Shown here: positions 1-11,826 of the stretch, piece by piece
Position numbering within the stretch: position 1 is the first letter of the stretch
Layout of the letters: the number at the start of each line of letters is the position of its first letter
Assembly: GCA_945910005.1 (NCBI GenBank)
Contig: CAMDTW010000642.1
Span: 1,888,501-1,952,500 of the forward strand
Direction: 5' to 3'
Source of the DNA: Isoperla grammatica
Taxonomy: Eukaryota; Arthropoda; Insecta; Plecoptera; Perlodidae
Length of the DNA stretch: 64,000 nucleotides
The notes under the pieces: generated by a model
What the model was told of the DNA's origin: nothing
Databases searched by the model: none
Seen by the model: only the letters and a program-made list of their open reading frames with translations
Position numbers and translations under genes: made by a program

Positions 1-564
1 CACTGACTTAGCTCAGGGTTTATCAAGTACAGTCACCGTCACAAGCGAGGAAACATGCGTTGTTCTGATATGTTGCATGTAGTGGCTTTCATGTCACTGA
101 CTTAGCTCAGGGTTTATCAAGAACAGTCACCGTCACAAGCGTGGAAACATGCGTTGTCCTCATATGTTGCATGTAGTAGCTTTCATGTCACTGACTTAGC
201 GCAGGGTTTATCAAGTACAGTCACCGTCACAATAGAGGAAACATGCGTTGTCCTCATATATTGCATGAAGTGGCTTCTATGTCACTGACTTAGCGCAGGG
301 TTTATCAAGTACAGTCACCGTCACAAGCAAGGAAACATGCGTTGTCCTGATATGTTGCATGTAGTGGCTTCTATGTCACTGACTTAGCGCAGGGTTTATC
401 AAGTACAGTCATCGTCACAAGCAAGGAAACATGCGTTGTCCTGATATGTTGCATGTAGTGGCTTCTATGTCACTGACTTAGCGCAGGGTTTATTAAGTAC
501 AGTCACCGTCACAAGCAAGGAAACATGCGTTGTCCTGATATGTTGCATGTAGTGCCTTCTATGT

Positions 565-658
565 CACTGACTTAGCGCAGGGTTTATCAAGTACAGTCAC
601 CGTCACAAGCAAGGAAACATGCGTTGTCCTGATATGTTGCATGTAGTGGCTTCTATGT
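565..658 (+). repeat. Reference monomer of the 94-bp satellite
   Basis: This copy matches the majority base at every position I compared and serves as coordinate system (unit positions 1-94, starting at CACTGAC). It contains 43 G or C. It carries GTCAC three times: across the unit boundary (93-3), at 32-36 and at 38-42. Positions that vary most between copies are 8-9 (CTTA, CATA or CTAA), 13 (GCGC or GCTC), 16 (CAGGG or CAAGG), 43-50 (AAGCAAGG, AAGCGAGG or AATAGAGG), 67 (GATA or CATA), 71 (ATG or ACG), 80 (CATGT or CATGA) and 89-90 (CTTCTAT or CTTTCAT). These variants make the higher-order structure readable. Confidence 0.9.
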
Positions 659-667
659 CACTGACTA
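657..667. other. Dyad at the monomer boundary (example)
   Basis: GTCACTGAC spans the boundary between units (unit positions 93-7) and is a perfect dyad with arms GTCA/TGAC around one central base. It recurs every 94 bp except where position 5-8 varies. Similar GTCAC elements are at unit positions 32-36 and 38-42. Short dyads are common in some centromeric satellites, but no known binding site is implied here. Confidence 0.5.
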
Positions 668-3600
668 AGCGCAGGGTTTATCAAGTACAGTCACCGTCAC
701 AAGCAACGAAACATGCGTTGTCCTGATATGTTGCATGAAGTGGCTTTCATGTCACTGACTTAGCGTAGGGTTTATCAAGTACAGTCACCGTCACAAGCAA
801 GGAAACATGCGTTGTCCTGATACGTTGCATGTAGTGGCTTTCATGTCACTGACTTAGCGCAGGGTTTATCAAGTACAGTCACCGTCACAAGCAAGGAAAC
901 ATGCTTTGTCCTCATACGTTGCATGTAGTGGCTTTCATGTCACTGACTTAGCGCAGGGTTTATCAAGTACAGTGACCGTCACAAGCAAGGAAACATGCGT
1001 TGTCCTGATATGTTGCATGTAGTGGCTTCTATGTCACTGACTTAGCGCAGGGTTTATCAAGTACAGTCACCGTCACAAGCGAGGAAACATGCGTTGTCCT
1101 GATATGTTGCATGTAGTGGCTTTTAAGTCACTGACATAGCGCAGGGTTTATCAAGTACAGTCACCGTCACAAGCAAGGAAACATGCGTTGTCCTGATATG
1201 TTGCATGTAGTGGCTTTCATGTCACTGACATAGCGCAGGGTTTATCAAGTACAGTCACCGTCACAAGCAAGGAAACATGCGTTGTCCTCATACGTTGCAT
1301 GTAGTGGCTTTCATGTCACTGACATAGCGCAGGTTTTATCAAGTACAGTGACCGTCACAAGCAAGGAAACATGCGTTGTCCTGATATGTTGCATGTAGTG
1401 GCTTCTATGTCACTGACTTAGCGCAGGGTTTATCAATAACCGTCACCGTCACAAGCAAGGAAACATGCGTTGTCCTCATACGTTGCATGTAGTGGCTTCT
1501 ATGTCACTGACTTAGCGCAGGGTTTATCAAGTACAGTCACCGTCACAAGCAAGGAAACTTGCGTTGTCCTGATACGTTGCATGTAGTGGCTTCTATGTCA
1601 CTGACTTAGCGCAGGGTTTATCAAGTAAAGTCACCGTCACAAGCAAGGAAACATGCGTTGTCCTGATATGTTGCATGTAGTGGCTTCTATGTCACTGACT
1701 TAGCGCAGGGTTTATCAAGTACAGTCACCGTCACAATAAGGAAAACATGCGTTGTCCTGATATGTTGCATGAAGTGGCTTCTATGTCACTGACTTAGCGC
1801 AGGGTTTATCAAGTACAGTCACTGTCACACGCGACGACACATGCGTTGTCCTGATACGTTGCATGTAGTGGCTTCTATGTCACTGACTTACCGCAGGGTT
1901 TATCAAGTACAGTCACCGACACAAGCAAGGAAACATGCGTTGTCCTCATACGTTGCATGAAGTGGCTTCTATGTCACTGACTTAGCGCAGGGTTTATCAA
2001 GTACAGTCACCGTCACAATAGAGGAAACATGAGTTGTCCTGATATGTTGCATGTAGTGGCTTCTATGTCACTGACTTAGCGCAGGGTTTATCAAGTACAG
2101 TCACCGTCACAAGCGAGGAAACATGCGTTGTCCTGATATGTTGCATGTTGTGGCTTTCATGTCACTGACATAGCGCAGGGTTTATCAAGTACAGTCACCG
2201 TCACAAGCAAGAAAACATGCGTTGTCCTGATATGTTGCATGTAGTGGCTTTCATGTCACTGTCATAGCGCAGGGTTTATCAAGTACAGTCACCGTCACAA
2301 GCAAGGAAACATGCGTTGTCCTGATACGTTGCATGTAGTGCCTTCTATGTCACTGACTTAGCGCAGGGTTTATCAAGTACAGTCACCGTCACAAGCAAGG
2401 AAACATGCGTTGTCCTGATATGTTGCATGTAGTGGCTTCTATGTCACTGAATAAGCGCAGGGTTTATCAAGTACAGTCACCGTCACAAGCAACGAAACAT
2501 GCGTTGTCCTGATATGTGGCATGAAGTGGCTTTCATGTCACTGACTTAGCGCAGGGTTTATCAAGTACAGTCACCGTCACAAGCAAGGAAACATGCATTG
2601 TCCTCATACGTTGCATGTAGTGGCTTTTATGTCACTTACATAGCGCAGGGTTTATCAAGTACAGTCACCGTCACAAGCAAGGAAACATGCGTTGTCCTCA
2701 TACGTTGCATGTAGTGGCTTCTATGTCACTGACTTAGCGCAGGGTTTATCAAGTACAGTCACCGTCACAAGAAAGGAAACATGCGTTGTCCTCATACGTT
2801 GCATGTAGTGGCTTCTTTGTCACTGACTTAGCGCAGGGTTTATCAAGTACAGTCACCGTCACAAGCAAGGAAACATGCGTTGTCCTGATACGTTGCATGT
2901 AGTGGCTTTCATGTCACTAACTTAGCGCAGGGTTTATCAAGTACAGTCACCGTCACAAGCAAGGAAACATGCGTTGTCCTCATACGTTGCATGTAGTGGC
3001 TTTCATGTCACTGACTTAGCGCAGGGTTTATCAAGTACAGTGACCGTCACAAGCAAGGAAACATGCGTTGTCCTGATATGTTGCATGTAGTGGCTTCTAT
3101 GTCACTGACTTAGCGCAGGGTTTATCAAGTACAGTCACCGTCACAAGCGAGGAATCATGCGTTGTCCTGATATGTTGCATGTAGTGGCTTTCATGTCACT
3201 GACATAGCGCAGGGTTTATCAAGTACAGTCACCGTCACAAGCAAGGAAACATGCGTTGTCCTGATATGTTGCATGTAGTGGCTTTCATGTCACTGACATA
3301 GCGCAGGGTTTATCAAGTACAGTCACCGTCACAAGCAAGGAAACATGCGTTGTCCTCATACGTTGCATGTAGTGGCTTTCATGTCACTGACTTAGCGCAG
3401 GGTTTATCAAGTACAGTGACCGTCACAAGAAGGGAAACATGCGTTGTCCTGATATGTTGCATGTAGTGGCTTCTATGTCACTGACTTAGCGCAGGGTTTA
3501 TCAATAACCGTCACCGTCACAAGCAAGGAAACATGCGTTGTCCTCATACGTTGCATGTAGTGGCTTCTATGTCACTGACTTAGCGCAGGGTTTATCAAGT

Positions 3601-4887
3601 ACAGTCACCGTCACAAGCAAGGAAACATGCGTTGTCCTGATACGTTGCATGTAGTGGCTTCTATGTCACTGACTTAGCGCAGGGTTTATCAAGTACAGTC
3701 ACCGTAACAAGCAAGGAAACATGCGTTGTCCTGATACGTTGAATGTAGTGGCTTCTATGTCACTGACTTAGCGCAGGGTTTATCAAGTACAGTCACCGTC
3801 ACAAGCAAGGAAACATGCGTTGTCCTCATACGTTGCATGTAGTGGCTTCTATGTCACTGACTTAGCGCAGGGTTTATCAAGAACAGTCACCGTCACAATA
3901 GAGAAAACATGAGTTGTCCTGATATTTTGCATGTAGTGGCTTCTATGTCACTGACTTAGCGCAGGGTTTATCAAGTACAGTTACCGTCACAAGCGAGAAA
4001 ACATGCGTTGCCCTGATATGTTGCATGTAGTGGCTTCTATGTCACTGACTTAGCGCAGGGTTTATCAAGTACAGTCACCGTCACAAGCAAGGAAACATGC
4101 GTTGTCCTCATACGTTGCATGTAGTGGCTTTCATGTCACTGACTTTGCGCAGGGTTTATCAAGTACAGTCACCGTCACAAGCAAGGAAACATCCGTTGTC
4201 CTCATACGTTGCATGAAGTAGCATCTATGTCACTGACTTAGCGCAAGGTTTATCAAGTACAGTCACCGTCACAAGCAAGGAAACATGCGTTGTCCTGATA
4301 CGTTGCATGTAGTGGCTTCTATGTCACTGACTTAGCGCAAGGTTTATCAAGTACAGTCACTGTCACAAGCAAGGAAACATGCGTTTTCCCGATACGTTGC
4401 ATGTAGTTGCTTCTATGTCACTGACTTAGCGCAGGGTTTATCAAGTACAATCACGTCACAAGCGAGAAAACATGCGTTGTCCTGATATGTTGCATGTAGT
4501 GGCTTCTATGTCACTGACTCAGCGCAGGGTTTATCAAGTACAGTCACCGTCACAAGCAAGGAAACATGCGTTGTCCTCATACGTTGCATGTAGTGGCTTC
4601 TATGTCACTAACTTAGCGCAGGGTTTATCAAGTACAGTCACCGTCACAAGCAAGGAAACATGCGTTGTCCTCATACGTTGCATGTAGTGGCTTCTATGTC
4701 ACTGACTTAGCGCAAGGTTTATCAAGTACAGTCACCGTCACAAGCAAGGTAACATGCGTTGTCCTCATACGTTGCATGTAGTGGCTTCTATGTCACTGAC
4801 TTAGCGCAAGGTTTATCAAGTACAGTCACCGTCACAAGCAAGGAAACATGCGTTGTCCTCATACGTTGCATGTAGTGGCTTCTATGT

Positions 4888-5073
4888 CTCTGACTTAGCG
4901 CAAGGTTTATCAAGTACAGTCACCGTAAAAGCTAGGAAACATGCGTTGTTCTCATACGTTGCATGTAGTGGCTTCTATGTCATGACTTAGCGCAGGGCTT
5001 ATCAAGTACAGTCACCTTCACAAGCAAGGAAACATGCGTTGTTCTCATATGTTGCATAAAGTGGCTTTCATGT
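4888..5073 (+). repeat. Two irregular 93-bp monomers at a duplication joint
   Basis: The monomer 4888-4980 has lost one base in the CACAAGCAAGG region (AAAAGCTAGG), and the monomer 4981-5073 starts CATGAC in place of CACTGAC and has CAGGGCTTATC. Neither irregular form recurs elsewhere in the window as far as I can see. They sit exactly where the 11,826-bp match ends. Confidence 0.65.
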
Positions 5074-6105
5074 CACTGACTTAGCGCAGGGTTTATCAAG
5101 TACAGTCACCGTCACAATAGAGGAAACATGCGTTGTCCTGATATGTTGCATGTAGTGGCTTCTATGTCACTGACTTAGCGCAGGGTTTATCAAGTACAGT
5201 CACCGTCACAAGCGAGGAAACATGCGTTGTCCTCATATGTTGCATGTAGTGGCTTCTATGTCACTGACTTAGCGCAGTGTTTATCAAGTACAGTCACCTT
5301 CACAAGCGAGGAAACATGCGTTGTTCTCATATGTTGCATAAAGTGGCTTTCATGTCACTGACTTAGCGCATTGTTTATCAAGTACAGTCACCGTCACAAG
5401 CGAGGAAACATGCGTTGTGCTCATATGTTGCATGAAGTGGCTTTCATGTCACTGACTTAGCGCAGGGTTTATCAAGTACAGTCACAGTCACAAGCAAGGA
5501 AACATGCGTTGTCCTGATATGTTGCATGTAGTGGCTTCTATGTCACTGACTAAGCGCAGGGTTTATCAAGTACAGTCACCGTCACAAGCAAGGAAACATG
5601 CGTTGTCCTGATATTTTGCATGTAGTGGCTTCTATGTCACTGACTTAGCGCAGGGTTTATCAAGTACAGTCACCGTCACAATAGAGGAAACATGCGTTGT
5701 CCTCATACGTTGCATGTAGTGGCTTCTATGTCACTGACTTAGCGCAAGGTTTATCAAGTACAGTCACCGTCACAAGCAAGGAAACATGCGTTGTCCTGAT
5801 ATGATGCATGTAGTGGCTTCTATGTCACTGACTTAGCGCAGGGTTTATCAAGTACAGTCACCGTCACAATAGAGGAAACATGCGTTGTCCTCATACGTTG
5901 CATGTAGTGCCTTCTATGTCACTGACTTAGCGCAAGGTTTATCAAGTACAGTCACCGTCACAAGCAAGGAAACATGCGTTGTCCTGATATGTTGCATGTA
6001 GTGGCTTCTATGTCACTGACTTAGCGCAGGGTTTATCAAGTACAGTCACCGTCACAATAAAAAACATGCGTTGTCCTCATACGTTGCATGTAGTGGCTTC
6101 TATGT

Positions 6106-9100
6106 CACTGACTTAGTTCAGGGTTTATCAAGTACAGTCACCGTCACAAGCGAGGAAACATGCGTTGTTCTGATATGTTGCATGTAGTGGCTTTCATGTC
6201 ACTGACTTAGCTCAAGGTTTATCAAGTACAGTCACCGTCACAAGCGTGGAAACATGCGTTGTCCTCATATGTTGCATGTAGTAGCTTTCATGTCACTGAC
6301 TTAGCGCAGGGTTTATCAAGTACAGTCACCGTCACAATAGAGGAAACATGCGTTGTCCTCATATATTGCATGAAGTGGCTTCTATGTCACTGACTTAGCG
6401 CAGGGTTTATCAAGTATAGTCACCGTCACAAGCAAGAAACATGCGTTGTCCTGATATGTTGCATGAAGTGGCTTTCAGGTCACTGACTTAGCGCAGGGTT
6501 TATCAAGTACAGTCACCGTCACAAGCAAGGAAACATGCGTTGTCCTCATACGTGGCATGTAGTCGCTTCTATGTCACTTACCTAGCGCTGGGTTTATCAA
6601 TTACAGTCACCGTCACAAGCAAGGAAACATGCGTTGTCCTCATACGTTGCATGTAGTGGCTTCTTTGTCACTGACTTAGCGCAGGGTTTATCAAGTATAG
6701 TCACCGTCACAAGCAGGGAAACATGCGTTGTCCTCATACGTTGCATGTAGTGGCTTCTTTGTCTCTGACTTAGCGCAGGGTTTATCAAGTACAGTCACCG
6801 TCACAAGCAAGGAAACATGCGTTGTCCTGATACGTTGCATGTAGTGGCTTTCATGTCACTGACTTAGCGCAGGGTTTATCAAGTACTGTCACCGTCACAA
6901 GCAAGGAAACATGCGTTGTCCTCATACGTTGCATGTAGTGGCTTTCATGTCACTGGTTTAGCGCAGGGTTTATCAAGGACAGTGACCGTCACAAGCAAGG
7001 AAACATGCGTTGTCCTGATATGTTGCATGTAGTGGCTTCTATGTCACTGACTTAGCGCAGGGTTTATCAAGTACAGTCACCGTCACAAGCGAGGAAACAT
7101 GCGTTGTCCTGATATGTTGCATGTAGTGGCTTTCATGTCACTGACATAGCGCAGGGTTTATCAAGTACAGTCACCGTCACAAGCAAGAAAACATGCGTTG
7201 TCCTGATATGTTGCATGTAGTGGCTTTCATGTCACTGTCATAGCGCAGGGTTAGTCACCGTCACAAGCAAGGAAACATGCGTTGTCCTCATACGTTGCAT
7301 GTAGTGGCTTTCATGTCACTGACTTAGCTCAGGGTTTATCAAGTACAGTCACCGTCACAAGCAAGAAAACATGCGTTGTCCTGATACGTTGCATGTAGTG
7401 GCTTCTATGTCACTGACTTAGCGCAGGGTTTATCGAGTACAGTCACCGTTACAAGCAAGGAAACATGCGTTGTCCTGATACGTTGCATGTAGTGGCTTCT
7501 ATGTCACTGACTTAGCGCAGGGTTTATCGAGAACAGTCACCGTCACAAGCGAGGAAACATGCGTTGTCCTGATATGTTGCATGTAGTGGCTTTCATGTCA
7601 CTGACATAGCGCAGGGTTTATCAAGTACAGTTACCGTCACAATAGAGGAAACATGCGTTGTCCTCATATATTGCATGAAGTGGCTTCTATGTCACTGACT
7701 TAGCGCAGGGTTTATCAAGTACAGTCACCGTCACAAGCAACGAAACATGCGTTGTCCTGATATGTTGCATTTAGTGGCTTCTATGTCACTGACTTAGCGC
7801 AAGGTTTATCAAGTACAGTCACCGTCACAAGCAAGGAAACATGCGTTGTCCTGATATGTTGCATGTAGTGGCTTCTATGTCACTGACTTAGCGCAGGGTT
7901 TATTAAGTACAGTCACCGTCACAAGCAAGGAAACATGCGTTGTCCTGATATGTTGCATGTAGTGCCTTCTATGTCACTGACTTAGCGCAGGGTTTATCAA
8001 GTACAGTCATCGTCACAAGCAAGGAAACATGCGTTGTCCTGATATGTTGCATGTAGTGGCTTCTATGTCACTGAATAAGCGCAGGGTTTATCAAGTACAG
8101 TCACCGTCACAAGCAACGAAACATGCGTTGTCCTGATATGTGGCATGAAGTGGCTTTCATGTCACTGACTTAGCGCAGGGTTAATCAAGTACAGTCACCG
8201 TCACAAGCAAGAAAACATGCGTTGTCCTCATACGTTGCATGTAGTGGCTTTTATGTCACTTACATAGCGAAGGGTTTATCAAGTACAGTCACCGTCACAA
8301 GCAAGGAAACATGCGTTGTCCTCATACGTTGCATGTAGTGGCTTCTATGCCACTGACTTAGCGCAGGGTTTATCAAGTACAGTCACCGTCACAAGAAAGG
8401 AAACATGCGTTGTCCTCATACGTTGCATGTAGTGGCTTCTTTGTCACTGACTTAGCGCAGGGTTTATCAAGTACAGTCACCGTCACAAGCAAGGAAACAT
8501 GCGTTGTCCTGATACGTTGCATGTAGTGGCTTTCATGTCACTAACTTAGCGCAGGGTTTATCAAGTACAGTCACCGTCACAAGCAAGGAAACAAGCGTTG
8601 TCCTCATACGTTGCATGAAGTGGCTTTCATGTCACTGACTTAGCGCAGGGTTTATCAAGTACAGTGACCGTCACAAGCAAGGAAACATGCGTTGTCCTGA
8701 TATGTTGCATGTAGTGGCTTCTATGTCACTGACTTAGCGCAGGGTTTATCAAGTACAGTCACCGTCACAAGCGAGGAATCATGCGTTGTCCTGATATGTT
8801 GCATGTAGTGGCTTTCATGTCACTGACATAGCGCAGGGTTTATCAAGAACAGTCACCGTCACAAGCAAGGAAACATGCGTTGTCCTGATATGTTGCATGT
8901 AGTGGCTTTCATGTCACTGACATAGCGCAGGGTTTATCAAGTACAGTCACCGTCACAAGCAAGGAAACATGCGTTGTCCTCATACGTTGCATGTAGTAGC
9001 TTTCATGTCACTGACTTAGCGCAGGGTTTATCAAGTACAGTGACCGTCACAAGCAAGGAAACATGCGTTGTCCTGATATGTTGCATGAAGGGGCTTCTAT

Positions 9101-11826
9101 GTCACTGACTTAGCGCAGGGTTTATCAATAACCGTCACCGTCACAAGCAAGGAAACATGCGTTGTCCTCATACGTTGCATGTAGTGGCTTCTATGTCACT
9201 GACTTAGCGCAGGGTTTATCAAGTACAGTCACCGTCACAAGCAAGGAAACATGCGTTTCCCTGATACGTTGCATGTAGTGGCTTCTATGTCACTGACTTA
9301 GCGCAGGGTTTATCAAGTACAGTCACCGTAACAAGCAAGGAAACATGCGTTGTCCTGATACGTTGAATGTAGTGGCTTCTATGTCACTGACTTAGCGCAG
9401 GGTTTATCAAGTACAGTCACCGTCACAAGCAAGGAAACATGCGTTGTCCTCATACGTTGCATGTAGTGGCTTCTATGTCACTGACTTAGCGCAGGGTTTA
9501 TCAAGAACAGTCACCGTCACAATAGAGGAAACATGAGTTGTCCTGATATTTTGCATGTAGTGGCTTCTATGTCACTGACTTAGCGCAAGGGTTTATCAAG
9601 TACAGTTACCGTCACAATCGAGAAAAAATGCGTTGCCCTGATATGTTGCATGTAGTGGCTTCTATGTCACTGACTTAGCGCAGGGTTTATCAAGTACAGT
9701 CACCGTCACAAGCAAGGAAACATGCGTTGTCCTCATACGTTGCATGTAGTGGCTTTCATGTCACTGACTTTGCGCAGGGTTTATCAAGTACAGTCACCGT
9801 CACAAGCAAGGAAACATCCGTTGTCCTCATACGTTGCATGTAGTAGCATCTATGTCACTGACTTAGCGCAAGGTTTATCAAGTACAGTCACCGTCACAAG
9901 CAAGGAAACATGCGTTGTCCTGATACGTTGCATGTAGTGGCTTCTATGTCACTGACTTAGCGCAAGGTTTATCAAGTACAGTCACTGTCACAAGCAAGGA
10001 AACATGCGTTTTCCCGATACGTTGCATGTAGTAGCTTCTATGTCACTGACTTAGCGCAGGGTTTATCAAGTACAGTCACGTCACAAGCGAGAAAACATGC
10101 GTTGTCCTGATATGTTGCATGTAGTGGCTTCTATGTCACTGACTCAGCGCAGGGTTTATCAAGTACAGTCACCGTCACAAGCAAGGAAACATGCGTTGTC
10201 CTCATACGTTGCATGTAGTGGCTTCTATGTCACTGACTTAGCGCAGGGTTTATCAAGTACAGTCACCGTCACAAGCAAGGAAACATGCGTTGTCCTCATA
10301 CGTTGCATGTAGTGGCTTCTATGTCACTGACTTAGCGCAAGGTTTATCAAGTACAGTCACCGTCACAAGCAAGGTAACATGCGTTGTCCTCATACGTTGC
10401 ATGTAGTGGCTTCTATGTCACTGACTAAGCGCAAGGTTTATCAAGTACAGTCACCGTCACAAGCAAGAAAACATGCGTAGTCCTCATACGTTGCATGTAG
10501 TGGCTTCTATGTCTCTGACTTAGCGCAAGGTTTATCAAGTACAGTCACCGTCACAAGCAAGGAAACATGCGTTGTCCTGATACGTTGCATGTAGTGGCTT
10601 CTGTGTCACTGACTTAGAACAAGGTTTATCAAGTACAGTCACCGTCACAAGCAAGGAAACATGCGTTGTCCTCATACGTTGCATGTAGTGGCTTTCATGT
10701 CACTGACTTAGCGCAGGGTTTATCAAGTACAGTCACCGTCACAAGCAAGGAAACATGCGTTGTCCTGATATGTTGCATGTAGTGGCTTCTATGTCACTGA
10801 CTTAGCGCAGGGTTTATCAAGAACGGTTACCGTCACAAACGAGGAAACATGCGTTGTCCTGATATGTTGCATGTAGTGGCTTACATGTCACTGAAATAGC
10901 GCAGGCTTTATCAAGTACAGTCACCGTCACAAGCGAGAAAACATGCGTTGTCCTGATATGTTGCATGTAGTGGCTTTCATGTCACTGACATAGCGAAGGG
11001 TTTATCAAGTACAGTCACCGTCAAAATAGAGGAAACATGCGTTGTCCTCATGTGTTGCATGAAGTGGCTTCTATGTCACTGACTTAGCGCAGGGTTTATC
11101 AAGTACAGTCACCGTCACAAGCGAGGAAACATGCGTTGTTCTCATATGTTGCATAAAGTGGCTTTCATGTCACTGACTTAGCGCAGGGTTTATCAAGTAC
11201 AGTCACAGTCACAAGCAAGGAAACATGCGTTGTCCTGATATGTTGCATGTAGTGGCTTCTATGTCATTGACTAAGCGCAGGGTTTATCAAGTACAGTCAC
11301 CGTCACAAGCAAGGAAACATGCGTTGTCCTGATATGTTGCATGTAGTGGCTTCTATATCACTGACTTAGCGCAGGGTTTATCAAGTTCAGTCACCGTCAC
11401 AATAGAGGAATCATGCGTTGTCCTCATACGTTGCATGTAGTGGCTTCTTTGTCACTGACTTAGCGCAAGGTTTATCAAGTACAGTCACCGTCACAAGCAA
11501 GGCAACATGCGTTGTCCTGATATGATGCATGTAGTGGCTTCTATGTCACTGACTTAGCGCAGGGTTTATCAAGTACAGTCACCGTCACAATAGAGGAAAC
11601 ATGCGTTGTCCTCATACGTTGCATGTAGTGCCTTCTATGTCACTGACTTAGCGCAAGGTTTATCAAGTACAGTCACCGTCACAAGCAAGGAAACATGCGT
11701 TGTCCTGATATGTTGCATGTAGTGGCTTCAATGTCACTGACTTAGCGCAGGGTTTATCAAGTACAGTCACCGTCACAATAAAAAACATGCGTTGTCCTCA
11801 TACGTTGCATGTAGTGGCTTCTATGT
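6106..11826 (+). repeat. Left-type HOR block 2 (partial unit plus 4,510-bp unit)
   Basis: The length is 5,721 bp. A second GCTCAGGG monomer inside it at 7317 divides the block into a 1,211-bp partial unit and a unit of 4,510 bp, which equals 48 monomers minus 2 bp. The order of variant monomers in the 4,510-bp part is clear: CCGTTAC, then GTTACC with CAATAGAGG, CATATATTGC, TTATTAAG, GTGCCTTC, GCAACGAAAC, CAATAACCG (9126), CGTTGAATG, CATGAGTTG, GTTGCCCTG, CTTTGCGC, GTTTTCCCG, GTCACAGTC, GATGCATG, then the A-tract monomer. The same order is found in the later blocks. Confidence 0.75.
7233..7316 (+). repeat. 84-bp monomer with a 10-bp internal deletion
   Basis: AGGGTTAGTCACCG replaces the usual form in which TATCAAGTAC stands between AGGGTT and AGTCACCG. 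The deletion lies next to the internal GCTCAGGG landmark at 7317 and I saw it only once. It may mark the point where a partial HOR was joined to a full one. Confidence 0.8.

Larger units (their letters stand above)
1..4926 (+). repeat. Shared 4.9-kb segment, left member
   Basis: The sequence matches 11827-16752 at a constant offset of 11,826 bp. All variants I compared agree (GAACAGTC at 119, CATGCATTG near 2590, CGACGACAC near 1833, AGAAGGGAAAC near 3428, ACAATCACGTC near 4447, ACTAACTT near 4607), and I noticed no difference. The match stops suddenly at 4926/4927, where CACCGT is followed by AAAAGCTAGG instead of CACAAGCAAGG. The left end lies at or beyond the window start. Confidence 0.8.
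1..6105 (+). repeat. Left-type HOR block 1
   Basis: The block begins with a GCTCAGGG monomer and ends with a monomer carrying an A-tract (near 6056), just before the next GCTCAGGG-like landmark at 6106 (GTTCAGGG here). It is longer than one HOR because part of the HOR occurs twice inside it. The CAATAACCG variant is at 1434 and 3502, the GTGACC variant at 971 and 3039, and the GCAACGAAAC variant at 701 and 2487. The offsets are 2,068 bp for the first two and 1,786 bp for the third; the difference is exactly three monomers. The left 4,926 bp is shared with the block at 11827. Confidence 0.75.

Noticed and set aside
53..80. Hairpin or terminator formed by ACATGC and GCATGT in each monomer
   Set aside because: The arms are only 6 bp with a 16-base loop and no T-tract, so it is too weak and too generic to annotate as a terminator or regulatory hairpin.
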